DNA of 64,000 nt from Sycon ciliatum (lineage: Eukaryota > Porifera > Calcarea > Leucosolenida > Sycettidae). Position numbers and translations under genes: made by a program. The notes beneath the pieces are model-generated. The model was not told the origin of the DNA, searched no databases, and saw nothing but the letters and a program-made list of their open reading frames with translations. Below are positions 32,001 through 44,071 of the stretch, in pieces (positions within the stretch are counted from its first letter, which is position 1; every line of letters begins with the position of its first letter). The stretch is from the NCBI RefSeq assembly GCF_964019385.1, contig NC_088651.1, positions 707,863 through 771,862 on the forward strand. Direction: 5' to 3'.

Positions 32001-35000
32001 CCGGATAAGAGACGTCCGAGTGTACATACTTACTACATGCAAGTAAACACTGTTTATGCCAATCAATAGTTTTTGGAATTGCGAACAACAGAACGAGCTG
32101 AACCGACATTTCACAAAGGCTTTACTGTATCCAAATGTCCGTTCACCTCGTTCTGTTGATCGCCATTCTAAAACTATTGTAGCCTCGACACTTATTTAAA
32201 TAGCTTTCGGGATCGTTTTTCGTTGAAAAGCCAATGTTTTTAGTCTACATGTACATGGGTCAGAAAAGCGCTCGGTAGACGGACGTTCCCGGATTACGGG
32301 GGAATAGAGTGTCCGGATCAGGGGGCCCGAATGGGGGGGGGGGGGGGTAATGTACTTACCGGGAACTTGTATACGCGGCATGGGTGGTGTGAAGCCGCTC
32401 GCAGGCACGCTGCTCGTGGCAAAGTACGGTAGGGCCGACGGGTCTGTGAGTGGAGACAGACAGGTGAATGGATGGACATACGAACAGACAGACACGTAAG
32501 TCGATAGACAGACAGACAGACAGATATACAAATGGTTAAAGACAAACAGAAACATGTAAACAATGCACAGACAAGAATGAAGACAGACAGGCAGGTGAAC
32601 GGATGGACATACACATGGACGGACACGTAAGAAAATACATGACAAACAAAAGGAAAAACAGACACCTGCAAATGGACCGACAACAACAAATACATATGAA
32701 TACAAAAACAGACAGATACACAACGAACAGACGAAAATTCGCAAACAGGAACACACAGACATTAATGCGCACCCAGACATACAAACAAGCAGAATAGACA
32801 ACAAGAAATACAAATACAAAGAAGGCAGAAAGAGTAAGAACAGAGAGGCGAAGACAGTGAAAGAGTCACTAATCACGGCGCAAACAAGTTGCCAGACTCC
32901 GTGTAACATAGCACTGTGCATGCAATGGCAGCATGTATATCGGCAGCCAACTTAGACAGGTGGAGGGAGGAGGAAGAACTTTATGGTTGGACTCACCGGA
33001 CGTTTCGAGGCTGCCAACGCTAATCCGAGATAGAACTTTATGGCCGGACTTATCGGACATTTCGCTACTGCCAGAGCTAGTCCGAGAGTCGGCTCTGTTA
33101 TCTCGTGTTGTGACTGTACCGTTGGCTGATCCGTTTGCGACATGCGCAGGCGAATCCTCGCCATGAACGTCCGATGACGGTGCTTCACCATCTGTTGCTC
33201 CGTGGCCTGTTCTCTCCACCTGGTTATCGGCGTCTGGAGATGCTGATGTTAGGGAGCCGCGGCCCGATGAAGCAACCGAGCGGAAGCCATGTGCTTCATT
33301 CGTTGTAGACGCATCATGCGGCGATGTCCCATTGGTGGATGGATGTGCAGATGGCGATGACGGGTCAATGTCGACTAGAACGTTCGACTGGGACTGTGGA
33401 TCTTGTCCTCTCGCCAAATCATTGACGTTCGTGTCTCTGATGCCCCCATCGGGAACATCCTGACCACCTACGAGTGAACACAAACGCAGGAGTTGATACA
33501 TTTAAAAACTCCATTGCCACAAACACAGTAGTCAATGCATCAACGCTCCGTGTGCACAAACACAGCAGTCGATCCACTAACAAACCAAAACTCTTCAGTT
33601 GAGCTATGTGAAGTACGCTTGTACGCATTCCGAAATCTTTGCACATGTATCATGTTCGCCACCCCTAAGTCATCCAGCGGCTGCTCGTCCGATGTGCAGT
33701 TACAACTGAGCGTGGTCTACATCAGCCAATACCATGTACAACATCACTAGCCAGTGCAGGCTAATTTTTATTTTTCAAGGAAACCCTTCGAAAATGGTAC
33801 CAATCGATTCAGCATGGCATTTTCATTCCTCCTGCAAAGTTTCAGCTGATTTGGAGTCATGACAAGGACGCTATGGCGATTTGAAGATCGAAAAACTTCA
33901 CTTTTGTTTGTCAAGAAGAAAGACCATGATCGCACACAAATCATACAACCCGTGTGGCACAATGATTTTTGAACGAAGCTGATCCGCGGACCCCGTGCTT
34001 CGCGCATGCACGCATGCATACTGCATGCACAGTATACAGAGGCTTTTTTGAACGCAGATATGTAGTTCTTCGTCTTCTTCGAAATGTCTTCCAAATGCGT
34101 GGTGCTGGTGTTGTTCTCAGCTTCGTCAAGGCAGAATGCAGCTGCATGTGATGCTCCTATGTGTTCATGCATGTTCTCTTTTCACGTCTCGACATTGTAG
34201 CGTCCAGACTCAGCTCGACTGGAGAAGATTGAGGAGACTATGCTTTGATCCACATGGAAAATCGATGAAATTTGGTAATTATCGTCGGGCGCTAAAAAGC
34301 GCTGGGGAGCATGGGGCTAAAACTTCGTAGCAGTCATCCCTACCATGACAGGCATCGACTGGTATATGTTCCATTCTGTTCCCAACCACTACGGGTCGTC
34401 TGTGAAGCTTTCTTCTTCGCCGATTCTCGGACAGATCGTACGTCTTCGCACTGTATCTCTCGTCTCCCTCAACGGATCAAAACACGGTTTTCGCCAGGAC
34501 GAACACAAACCCCCAGATTTCACGGCAGCAACATCTTCGAGTAGGGAAAAGCTAGCAGCTAACCAGGAATCACCAAAAAACACGTGTAATACTCAGTGTG
34601 ATTTGCGACAGCTGTCATTGTGCCGTCGCACCATGCATGTACCATGCACGGGAATGGAACACGGATGAGTCGTTTTATTACGACAGCCTGCACTGGCTAA
34701 CATCACAGCCTCGTGACCAGTCTCAGCAAAGTTACCGGTCGCAGCACCATAACCAGCCATAGCCCCATAATGGATAATAGCCCCGTAACCATCAACTACC
34801 CCATAACCAGCCAAAGCCCTATAACTAGTCATAGCCTCATAACCATTCATAGCCCCATAACCAGTCATAGCCCCCATAAAGGGTAATAGCCCCATAACCA
34901 GTCACAGCCCCATAACCAGTCACAGCCCCATAACCAGTCACAGCCCCATAACCAGTCATAGCCCCATAACCAGTCACAGCCCCATAACCAGTCATAGCAC

Positions 35001-38000
35001 AATAGCTAGTCATGCTGGTATTCACCACAGTACCTGATTCACTGTCGGTGTCGCTTCTGTCCCCCGGATGTCTACTCCGAGATCCCAAGTCGCTGGCTTT
35101 CTTCTCCTTCTCGGCTTCGAGACGATATTGATTGGCCAGAATCTCTCGCCGTGAGAGTGTACGCGATGGTGGTGTTGCCGGCTCCTCATCGTGCTTTCTC
35201 ACTGCACCTTTGCGTGATAAATTTGCCTGCAGTATGATAGTGTGATTGAGTATCCAGAACACAGCAACAACACCTTCATATTTTCTTCTTCTTCCCCATG
35301 ACGCCGATACCTCAGGTCGGCTGAGGGCAAAAAGCCTCACCACCACTATGCTCCCACTATGCAATTTGTTGTCTTTGCCTGTGAGCTGTGATCATTGTAA
35401 AGAAAAACCATGCTTGTGCTATATTGCTTTGTTTTCTCCCTAGGACTTGTCCTGTTCAGGTGAATGTCTGAAGCTGTGTTCGCAACTGACACGTGTAGTA
35501 CAAGTATGTGTAAAACCAAGTGTTTGTGCATATCTTGGCTGGCTTTCGGGGCGTCACACCTATCGAAACGTGCCAAAATCGAAATTCCAATGTGTTCAGC
35601 GCACATCAGACACGTACTGGCTTATGCGTGTTCCAGTCACTTTGACTTGCGGGGCCAGCATATAAGTCCTCGCAGGCGTCGCACACCCTAAAATACGAAT
35701 TGACTTGCTGCTTCTAATGAAAGCCTGTACTCACGTTTGGGCAGGCATGAACAGCAAGCACACCACGCACACGTCTGTTTGTGAACACAACTTAACAGAC
35801 GCAGTACGACACTGTAGAAGTGCAGTGCAATGTCCCACTAAGGAACAGACAAATCTCTAGTGTTACAGCCGCCGTGAAACACTGACCAGCATGAAGGGTC
35901 CAAAGCTTGTTTCTGGAAACCACTGCTGCAACTCTATTACTTGCAAAATACCGGCGGTCAGAAGCGCTCCCTGTCCAGCTTAACGAGACGTCCTTTGGGT
36001 GTTATGCAGAGGTTTTGCTGCACATAGCTCTACAAATAGCAGCATGTTACGTTGGCATGCTTCTGCTTGCCTGAAACCTGATCCTGGCTGTAAGGAACTT
36101 GTTCCCTACCACATATCCTACTCTCAAACCTCTCACGCTCCGCCATTCTGTGTGGTACATTTCGCACTGGCACAGCCTGGCAAACTATTGCTGTTGATGG
36201 TGTGTTTCTTTAGTGTTGATTCAAACGGGAAAATAAACCTTCTTACGCAATGTCGACACGGAGGAGAGGACCGAGGACTAAACCCACGGGAACCAGAGAC
36301 ACATGACAAGGAAGACGCTAGGTTTTGCAGTGACCGAGTGTGGAAGAGAAGAAATAATCACACAGTAGACCGTACCCGTTTCTCGTCTTCAGGTCTGTAG
36401 GGCGCAAAGCCGCGAGGTGCTTTCGCGCTCATCTCCAGTAGCGTGGGCCCAGTGTCGTCCGTACGTCTCTGAATCACAGCAGTGAAGATCAAGAAACAGC
36501 AATACACTAACATCATGAACCCAGCAAGAATAACCTACAGGCACGTAGCTCCCGCATGGGGCACGGGGGGGGGGGCACTTGCCCCCTCCCGGGGCACATA
36601 CCCCCCCCCCCCCCCGGGCACGTGCCCTCCCCCTCCTAACAATTTCGACCTGGGTTCAGCATGCACAAGATGACTATGATGACATCCTACGTTACACATA
36701 CGACACAGCTGCCGTGCACCAGCCTAAGCGGGGACCAGGTACGCCCCTGAAGTACAATATAATTATGAATCACCTCACACCCAGCCCCTTGAACAGAGAA
36801 TATCCAGGCCAACAGAACTATTACTGAGAGATTGTATATGGAACAAAGGAGATGGCAGCGAGTATGAAAGGAAATTGCCCAAATAAGAAACACGAGTGTA
36901 CAAGAGTGTACAACCATGACCTCCGAGATCACCTGGCTAACCTCTATGCAGTTCACATCATTATCTTTCTACTACACCTGTCTAGCACACCGTGGAACAA
37001 CACAGGGTGGCATAGCCAGTGGCTGAAGATCGTAACATCATGTGACACAGTTTGTGTATAAAATGATCATCATGGCATGTGAACCAACATGGCCGACATC
37101 ATGTGACCCATAGATGCGGGGGTTGAGTGGAGTTGGAACCAGACCAACATGGCTGCCCTCTATGGTCATGTGATAAATATGCAACCATGATCATCATGGC
37201 ATGTGGACAGTGGAACCAACATGGTCGACATCATGTGACCCATAGATGCGGGGGTTGAGTGGAGTTGGAACCAACATGGCCGACGTCATGTGACCCATAC
37301 ATGCAGGGGTTGAGTGGAGTTGGAACCAACATGGCCGACGTCATGTGACCCATACATGCAGGGGTTGAGTGGAGTTGGAACCAAACCAACATGGCCGTCC
37401 TGTATGGTCATGAGATAGATGTGCAACCGCTCTATAAAACAGCTGTGGGGCTAAGAATCCCAAGAACAATGGATGTCTGAACAGCCAAAGCCAAATGGAT
37501 GCCTCGGCAGCCAAAACCCAATGGATGCCTCTGCAGCCAAAGCCCAGTGGATGCCTGAACAGGCAAAGACCAATACATGTCTGAGCAGTGAAAGACTAAC
37601 GGATACTTGAGCAGAAAAGACCAGTGGATGTCTGAGCAGTTTTACGGAATGTGCCACATCTGCATTCGTGGAACGGCCACCTCTCCGAAAAGCAATGTCT
37701 GAACTTACTGTCACGCGAGCGGCTTGAGAATTGGCGATCTGCTTTCGATACTCCGCCCTGAGCAACAGATACACACCACCACAAGCAGTATACAGGCACA
37801 GTTGTAAATATGTTAGTACTCCCCAGGGGCGTGGCACACAGTACGGTCACTACCGTATTGACCGCACCACTCTTTCTCCTAGGTACCCTGTTATTCAATA
37901 AAATGCACTGATTTGGGCTCGAAATTTCCAAAATTTTCGGCTCAGCCACCCCTCCCCCACGAGTAAATTGCATTTCAGATGGCTGACCGTAATCACCTTC

Positions 38001-39253
38001 CGACGCCCCTGCTCCCTGATGCATATTGTATTCCCAACCGGGTTACAGGTGACCCAGTGTTCTTTTTTCCAAACGAATCAAAGTTCAGTACTGTCGATCG
38101 CCGAAGAACTGGGTGGGTGGGGGTGGGGTGTCAGCAACCTAGCCTAGACCGTTCTTATTTTCATTCATTACAGTCTATGCACAGTTGAGTCACCGTGTAT
38201 ACATTGGTATCCTGTGCTTGGTGAAAATTCTAGCCTGGTCGGTCTCGGGCGCTCCGTTCTTCGGCGCCCAACACAGGGGCGTCGGACACGGTACGGTTAC
38301 TACGGTATTGACCGTACCACTTTTTTTCCCCAGGTACCCTGTGAATCTATAAAATACACTTATCTGGGATCTAATCTCCAAAATTTTCGGCTCAGCCACA
38401 TGTCCCCCACGAGTGAAATGTACTTCAGATGGCTGACCGTACCACACTAAAATACCGTCCGACGCCGCTGCCAACAGTATTGTACCCAAACCGGGTTGCT
38501 GGCTCGGCTCTGGAGCAGACACTGATTCTAGTCACAAGTGACCCGGTGTTCTTTTTCCAAACGGGTCCAAGTACCCCCCCCCCCCAACCGGGTCTGGAGT
38601 GCACACTGATTCCCTGTAGTGGTTATCTGAATTACGTCAGCGGAACCGCTTGCTGCCGCTGTGTATGCAGAGTGAAACAGCGGAACTGTTTACGGGCGCT
38701 GTGTATACAGCGCGAGTGAGCGGAACTGTTTACGGGCGAGTGAGCGGAACTGTTTATGGGTGCTGGGTATACTGCACGAGTGAGCGGAACTGTTTATGGG
38801 CGCTGTGTATACTGCATGAGTCGCTATGGAGTCACCAGTGCATCGCTGTGCCGCGATTACGTCAACGCATGTCAACTGATGATGTAATCGCATACGCTCT
38901 ACTGTGAAATTGTAGATGAATGTGTTTTCGACGAAGGGTGAAAGTGTTTGTGACCCAGGATAAGATACTGAGTATCCTGTTATCTTCATGTAAGTCCCCA
39001 ATCTCTAAATAAAGTTTCACGCGAGGGTCACAATATTGCAATTAGGAACATTGGACAGTTACAAGTGACAGTATAGTAGATCTACTACTTACGGTGATGG
39101 TTTGGGCGAGTCCCATTCCTCCGCCAGTACGCTCTCGCCGCTGGCCGTCCTGCACGCGGGCTCTGCCAGTCGCTTGTACTTTCCATCGGGCGCGTTGTCT
39201 CTACCGCGCGACACCACGCTGCGATGATCAGCTGTGAAGCAGCAAGCTCCCAT
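25497..39253 (-). CDS. predicted lipid-anchored protein with C-terminal C2 domain (583 aa, unknown family)
   Basis: Complete 11-exon gene: 39253-39093, 37757-37709, 36468-36376, 35226-35034, 33467-32997, 32443-32360, 30722-30653, 29664-29591, 28925-28812, 28142-27994, 25790-25497 (TGA). All junctions are GT-AG and in phase (1752 bp). The N-terminus MGACCF suits N-myristoylation at Gly2 and palmitoylation at Cys4/5, predicting membrane anchoring. A basic helical region follows (about 55-165, with TLSRREILANQY), then a Ser/Asp-rich linker (about 165-322) and a short helix HEEAVSFLAELGYG. The C2 domain is built from three exons (about 405-555): GEVELKLEVTYS, ELYIKCYL, IFDETLHF, VKVMLWEEKLGRN. 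The usual DPYVK Asp is Glu and the loop-3 D-x-D is E-E-K, so Ca2+ binding is probably weak or lost. The C2 resembles the C-terminal C2 of RIM-type proteins, but PDZ and zinc-finger domains are absent, so I give no name. Confidence 0.82.
25814..25987. repeat. GA microsatellite beside C2-gene last acceptor
   Basis: Two GA tracts split by AAACAGAAGAATGC. On the gene sense strand they read CT and end about 24 nt upstream of exon 25790-25497. Confidence 0.95.
26011..27092. mobile_element. pogo-like TA-flanked element
   Basis: CAGTAAAACCTGTAACTAAA at the left and its inverted relative GTTAGTTACAGGTTTCACTG at the right, with TA flanks. GACCACC and GACCACTTT motifs recur in both arms. No transposase frame was found. 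It lies in the last intron of the C2 gene. Confidence 0.7.
27600..27785. mobile_element. pogo-like MITE
   Basis: CAGTAATACATGTGACTAAC at the left, GGTCTTTAGTCACAGGC inverted at the right. The right arm matches, inverted, the left arm of 26011-27092. Confidence 0.7.
28539..28702. mobile_element. GGACCGGT-family MITE copy
   Basis: GTCTTTGATTGGTCCGG and CTTTCATACGTTGTGTATGG at the left; ACGTTGGTCCGG and CAACCGGACCGGTTCCGG at the right. Confidence 0.7.
28979..29018. repeat. CA microsatellite
   Basis: About 20 CA units; sense GT upstream of the C2 exon 28925-28812. Another tract at 28728-28800 lies just after that exon's donor. Confidence 0.9.
29334..29500. mobile_element. CAGG...CGCCCCTG MITE, 5-bp TSD
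   Basis: It starts CAGGCACGTGTCGCGTAGC and ends GGGACCAGCGACGCCCCTG, with ATGCA on each side (29329-29333, 29501-29505). G-runs and C-runs face each other inside. Its sister is at 36538-36749. Confidence 0.8.
30066..30232 (+). mobile_element. SINE-like repeat
   Basis: GGGATTTCGGTCTGACCAC, CTCACCTCCCACCGCTTAGG and GCATCTGCGCCTTGATCC. It ends in GTGAAATTTTTTTTAAA. The closest relative is at 45184-45352. Confidence 0.75.
30406..30597. mobile_element. GCCGAAGAAC-family MITE
   Basis: CTGTCGGTCGCCGAAGAACT at the left and GTTCTTCGGCGCCCGACAG at the right; the right end carries three tandem TTCTTCGGCGC blocks. Interior TGCAGTCTATGCACA is shared with 38091-38273. Confidence 0.8.
31688..32022. mobile_element. 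pogo-like MITE with TA flanks
   Basis: CACTCAAACGCCTCTTATCC at the left and GGATAAGAGACGTCCGAGTG at the right, inverted, with TA on both sides and GATACGGGCA in both arms. Confidence 0.8.
33750..34697. mobile_element. 948-bp inverted-repeat element, intact copy
   Basis: GCCAGTGCAGGCT at the left and AGCCTGCACTGGC at the right, flanked by TA (or CTA). It is nearly identical, inverted, to 59329-60211. Several overlapping frames are open on both strands (for example one starting MTGIDWYMFHSV and one starting MFFGDSWLAASF). None resembles a transposase that I know, and near-identity of the copies means open frames carry little weight. It lies in an intron of the C2 gene. Confidence 0.85.
34722..35022. 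repeat. 18-bp minisatellite
   Basis: Unit CCCCATAACCAGTCATAG or CACAG, about 16 imperfect copies, abutting the C2-gene donor at 35034. Confidence 0.9.
36538..36749. mobile_element. CAGG...CGCCCCTG MITE
   Basis: It starts CAGGCACGTAGCTCCCGCAT and ends ACCAGGTACGCCCCTG. It shares GCATGGGGCACGGGGGG with the copy at 29334. The target duplication is not exact. Confidence 0.75.
37084..37440. repeat. 55-bp minisatellite
   Basis: Unit begins AACCAACATGGCCGACGTCA; the exact 55-bp period is clear at 37269-37380, with diverged copies on both sides. Confidence 0.88.
37466..37640. repeat. 30-bp minisatellite
   Basis: About six copies of CCAAAGCCCAATGGATGCCT plus CTGCAG variants. Confidence 0.85.
37824..38011. 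mobile_element. CAGGGGCG MITE, 188 bp, 5-bp TSD
   Basis: CAGGGGCGTGGCACACAGTA at the left, CCGACGCCCCTG at the right, CTCCC on both sides. The interior, with TTTTCGGCTCAGCCAC, is shared with 38274-38470 and 47093-47251. Confidence 0.9.
38091..38477. mobile_element. GCCGAAGAAC-family MITE split by another MITE
   Basis: CTGTCGATCGCCGAAGAACT at the left. The right terminus is interrupted by 38274-38470; removing that insert and one CCAACA restores an inverted end flanked by TA, as at the left. Confidence 0.88.
38274..38470. mobile_element. CAGGGGCG MITE inserted in another MITE, 6-bp TSD
   Basis: CAGGGGCGTCGGACACGGTA at the left, TACCGTCCGACGCCGCTG at the right, CCAACA on both sides (38268-38273, 38471-38476). 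Confidence 0.9.
38640..38825. repeat. AGCGGAACTGTTTA minisatellite
   Basis: Four to five copies of an approximately 40-60 bp unit containing AGCGGAACTGTTTAYGGG and GCTGTGTATACWGC. Confidence 0.75.
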
Positions 39254-41225
39254 TGTTCCAGTGCGCTGTTGGGCAACGACTATCTTATCTACACAGCACG
39301 CTAATGTATTGTTTGTTGCACGACCTGCTCAGATAACGATTAGTTCATTGCAGTTGTCTGCCCCTTCTACCTCTTTCCGCTCCCCGGATGGAAGTACTTC
39401 CTGGGGCTAGTTGGCTAGCTGATCGTTAGTTTCGCAACCGTAACTGGCCAAAGTCAGCAAAAAAACAATCCCAAATGTTGCAAAACTAAAATGGGATTGA
39501 TTGGAAATTGATTGAAATTGAACTGCGTCTCTCTTTGCCTAGAACAGAAAGGTTATACTCGCCGAGGAGAGACCCTGGTATGTCAGCCTTCGCCTTCGGT
39601 GAAGAAAACAGATCGACTGATCGCTTGCTTCTACAGCAGTGCGAATATCACAATGAAAGTGTGTTCACCACGTCCACTGACTGTCACCACGTTCCACTGT
39701 CGCCAAGTATGCAACCACCGCCGCACCAGCAGTTTGCTGTGTTTCGAAACAGGCAGGACCACCGCGGCTGCGATATCTGCAGCCAAGCGAGGATGGTAAC
39801 ACGGACGTCGGTGCGTGTGTGCTGTCACCTGTGTGATGAGTGAGATCGTCTGGGGCTACCACTGCCAGTACTAGACCTACTGGCTCAGCCTCTACTCTGC
39901 TCTCTTTCATTCAGTGAATCAGTCGATCCAACACTTGCTTGGTGTTACGAAGTATCTTGGTGTCGCAAGCAGCTGATCACAGCTGTCCCAGTTTTTTACA
40001 GTGCTCAGCGTGTGACCCACCGCTCCAACTGAACACGTGGTGTGGGTACACTTGTCTTGATTGATTCAATCTTGGCCACTTATCAGTTATATTCACTCAC
40101 TGCTTTTAGACAGCCCGTGTTACCGGCGTGTAGATAGAAATGATTCCACTGACGCAAGTTTAGTCGAGATGGAAACACCGTATGAGCAATTAATCTTCTT
40201 GCGCAAACTATTTTCTCTACACGACGAGGTGGCTGTTCCTGGGAGTAATTCTTGAGTTCCACAGTGACCTGGTGACACGGATTATTTATCTGCCAAATTA
40301 TTGTCCTTCCAAAGACCAGTTTCACGACTGAGAAATTTCTTCAACGAGAATGAAAGGCCGCTTGGTTTGTTTGTGAGTAGTTGTTGCTTTCGCAAGGCAG
40401 TAGCTGTATGAATGGACGCGTCGCACATGTGCTGAAGCCAAGGTCCGCCTGCTCCGAGCATGCCCGGGGTCAAATACCATCTCCAGCCATGCTGACAGTG
40501 ACAGATAAGAGTAGAACCTTCCATCCGTAGTATCACAGCACTCGGCGATAGCATTGTGTTCCCCGCGTTGGCGCGATCATGCACGCCCATTCACCCGTGT
40601 CTAACGTCGATGACACGACGGTTGACAGCGACCTTTTGATGAACCCCAACGGGGCAACCAGGAAGCCTCTACAGTTGTGGCGCGAGCTTCTCTTACTACC
40701 GATTCGACCCTGGCCTGGAGCTATCGAGTCGATGGGCGACATCACTCATCAGGATCGTCTCCAGCACCGTACGTTCTCGAACAGAAATCGTGCCATGAAC
40801 ACGAAAATTTTAAAAATGATTTTGTGAAAGGACACGCGCGGGCATTGGCATGCGAAGCATTTGACCGGTGATATGATCATGATTATGGATCATGACCAGA
40901 TGATGGCTGGCTCAGCCAGCATTGACACGCGTAGATCTACGTGCGCTGTACGTACACTGTACAGTACCGCATTGACAGCGCTGAACAAGTGTACAGGTTT
41001 GCTAGAGAGCCACATGATGACAGCCACATGCCCACTGCTCACTGGAGCCAGGGAGTCCTGCACTGGGAATGACAGGACTATCACGGATTTTATTTGCAGG
41101 TGCTTGTCAAAGACATCACACACTGACATAGTGCTGTTGGAGGCCTCTGTAAACTACTCGATGCCGACCCTGACCTGACCCGAAACTGACAAGTCCTTAG
41201 TACAGGGAATCATTCAACGCTTGAC

Positions 41226-41296
41226 CTCCTGGCACCCTGGCACCCTGGCACCCTGGCACCCTGGCACCCTGGCACCCTGGCACCCTGGCACCCTGG
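41226..41296. repeat. 10-bp minisatellite
   Basis: CACCCTGGCA repeated about seven times without change. Confidence 0.95.
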
Positions 41297-42129
41297 ATCT
41301 TGTGACTACACAGGACATGTCCCCCAGTACAGGCGGCGAAATCACTCTCGGATCCAGGAGTGCCCTCCCCTGTTTCCAGTTTGGAGTGTCACACAGTGTG
41401 AAGGTCATCAGCAGCATCATTCATCCCTGCTTCACCCATGCAGTGCCTCTTGAGTCTTGGCAGTTCACGTCATTGTAGAGCCTTGTGTTATGGCGCATGT
41501 GCCGTTCCATGCATACGTGTGGGATTGTGCACGTACACGTGTGTCATGTACATGTACATGGGGAGTAAGGATTGTGTCTTAGCGACCCAATGGCAATGCC
41601 GTGGGCAAGGAACAGGATGTTGAAGCCACAACACAGCACAGCCAGAACTGGGGTTCCTCCCTATGGCCACCATCATTGCATACACACACTCACTTTGGTG
41701 GCAGCACAGCTATGTGGGCACCAGGAATGATTGTGTAAGACTGCATATGGCTCAGACGGCATTCTGCCAGGGGGGAATGCTTGTACTACTGCATATGGAC
41801 ATGGAGTGACTGTAATTCATATGGATCTGGAGTGACTGTACTGCATATTGCCACACTCGGCACGTGGCTCTACACCATGCACAGAAGGTAAGAACAAGTA
41901 CATTGATGCTGCATGTGGCATTCATATTCTTCAAGGATCACATGCTGACTGTATACCTGAGCCCATGAGCATATACTGAGTCACTCAATACCATGGGGGG
42001 GGGGGGGGGTAAACCTATTCTGGTATGCCCTTGTGAACGTCCCATGGCCACACCCCACTACTAGTAGAGGGGAACAATCTCAGCATAGCATCCAGGGCAT
42101 GTACCAGTACAGCAGTCCTGCATGTATGT

Positions 42130-42212
42130 TGGATGCAGTTTTTGATTGGTCCCGCCGTCGGTGGTCAAAGAGTTTGTCCTGCCATGGCCTGACCAGCGGG
42201 ACCATTCCACGC
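42130..42212. mobile_element. GGACCGGT-family MITE, short copy
   Basis: CAGTTTTTGATTGGTCCCGC at the left and GGCCTGACCAGCGGGACC at the right. Confidence 0.6.
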
Positions 42213-43887
42213 ATGAACGGAGGGGAGGGACCTGATGTCCTGTATCCATGATGGGTATGCCCAGGTTTAGCCATCCACAGACACTGACTACTCCCTCCCC
42301 CCCCCCCCCCCCCACACACACACCTGTCTCCATTGCTTCAACTGAATGTTGTCATGTGATATCCAGCACTGCACATAATTCGACTATGACATTCCACATG
42401 TGCTTGTACCATAATGGTGAGGTGACTTCCTGCTGTCAGGGTTCAATGTGGCCCTCCACACACTCAGCCCAGTTAGTGTTCAGCATTCCACTATCTGGAG
42501 CCTAGTGGAGGTGGCTAAGTCCTTTTGAAGTGGAATGCAGTGGGCACACTGGAGAATGTGCATGTGGTACTTGAACAGTTGAGGCCCAGCTCAGATCTAC
42601 CATGCCTACTAGCACTACTAGTGCACTGCTGGTGTAAGCCAGGCACAGCCAGAGCAGAGACCAATCAAAAGGCTAGTAGTAGTACTCTACATGTATTGCT
42701 GGGAGCAGTAGTACCTCTGTAAGTGTAACTGAATTACTGTTGTTAGGACATGCTTTAGTGTAAAGTTTAGACTTTAGTGGTGCCATGCTACCTCTAATGC
42801 ACCAGGCCATACAGGGCCTGCTTGGATCCCTATGCCTGTGGTACATGGTGCTAAGACCTGTGACCATGGTGACTGCACTGGGTTTGAAGTGAGTGTGCAG
42901 ACAGATGAGTTTTGAGGTTTGAAGCAGCTCACTTCAGTTGGGGGATTTCCCGTCGCCTTCAGGACTTTGCACTGCATGCATGCTGGACCTGTACATCAGT
43001 GTACAGTCATGTACATGATGTAGATGTTTGACAGCCAGCACAGACTGTCAGTGACAGACTGCATGCACGTACAGCACTGCACTCATGGGTGGGTTGACTT
43101 GCATAATATTATTGCATTGTCCATGGCATACATAATATAGGTGCTGGGAGTGGGGCACAGCAACCACAGTGATTCCATCTAGACATGGGCCAGAGCGTGC
43201 AGCCCTAGAATGAATCAAAATAATGTGGGAAGGAACCGATGGTGACATTTTTGCAATCTTGCTTACTTCTAAGTATACTGTTGTCAGTCTGGTGATTGGT
43301 CTATGAACCTGCAGACTAGCTAGCAACATAGCGTGTGTGTATCATAGTATACTGTTGTACTTGTAGTCAACACATTACTACCTGTGCTGGTCTGGCTGGA
43401 GGTGAATGATCTGACCTGATACTCTGGTCCCTGCATCATACGGTGTCTCACTCTTAGCATTGGATTCTCAGCATTGGATTCTCAGCATTGGATTTTTATA
43501 ACTCCGGCCTCATACAGATACTGTGTATGCTAGTGTGCGTGAGGACTAGCGGCAGAGATCCATCCCTATAGCTAGCCGGGATTCAGCGTGTTCAGTAAGA
43601 GTGCCTGACAGTGATTATGGGATTGGTATGGTGACTGCACCTGTGGCTGAATTTCAATCTCATCCCGGCGTGATAATAATGATATTGGTCTGGAGGTAGT
43701 GTGCTCTACACTGGTTGTCGCATATCACTTTGGTAAGCCTTATACTTGTACTGTACTTCTTTGAAGTAAATATACAGTACCATTAAGGTTTGTGATGAAT
43801 GGCGAAAGCACCAAGACCTGCAATCTGTTGAGTTGCTTTCTGTGCACATATTGCTGGTCATTCGTGGGCTGCAGAAATTCTAGTACT

Positions 43888-44071
43888 ACATTTCCGTAGT
43901 ATAAGCCACACTTTCAACACTAGAAATTTACCCCCCAAAAAAAAAATCGGTACGGTTTTTACTACGATGGTCAAATGAATGGTGATATACAGGGATGATG
44001 TCTGTGTTTTCGTGAAAAAGAAGTTTGGATGCGACTTATACTCCAGTGCGGCTTTTACTCGGGAAAATACG
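43888..44071. mobile_element. GTATTTTC/AAGCCGC MITE
   Basis: TTTCCGTAGTATAAGCCACA at the left, GTGCGGCTTTTACTCGGGAA at the right, inverted. It ends just before the POT 5' region. Confidence 0.7.

Noticed and set aside
32196-32921. 241-codon minus frame, Cys/Val/Leu rich
   Set aside because: Most of it is the complement of an ACAGACAGA-rich repeat; only 32443-32360 inside it is a real exon of the C2 gene.
40579-40827. 82-codon frame MHAHSPVSNVDD as a small gene
   Set aside because: It has a reasonable composition, but no homologue I recognise and no splice partner; left unannotated apart from the intergenic note.
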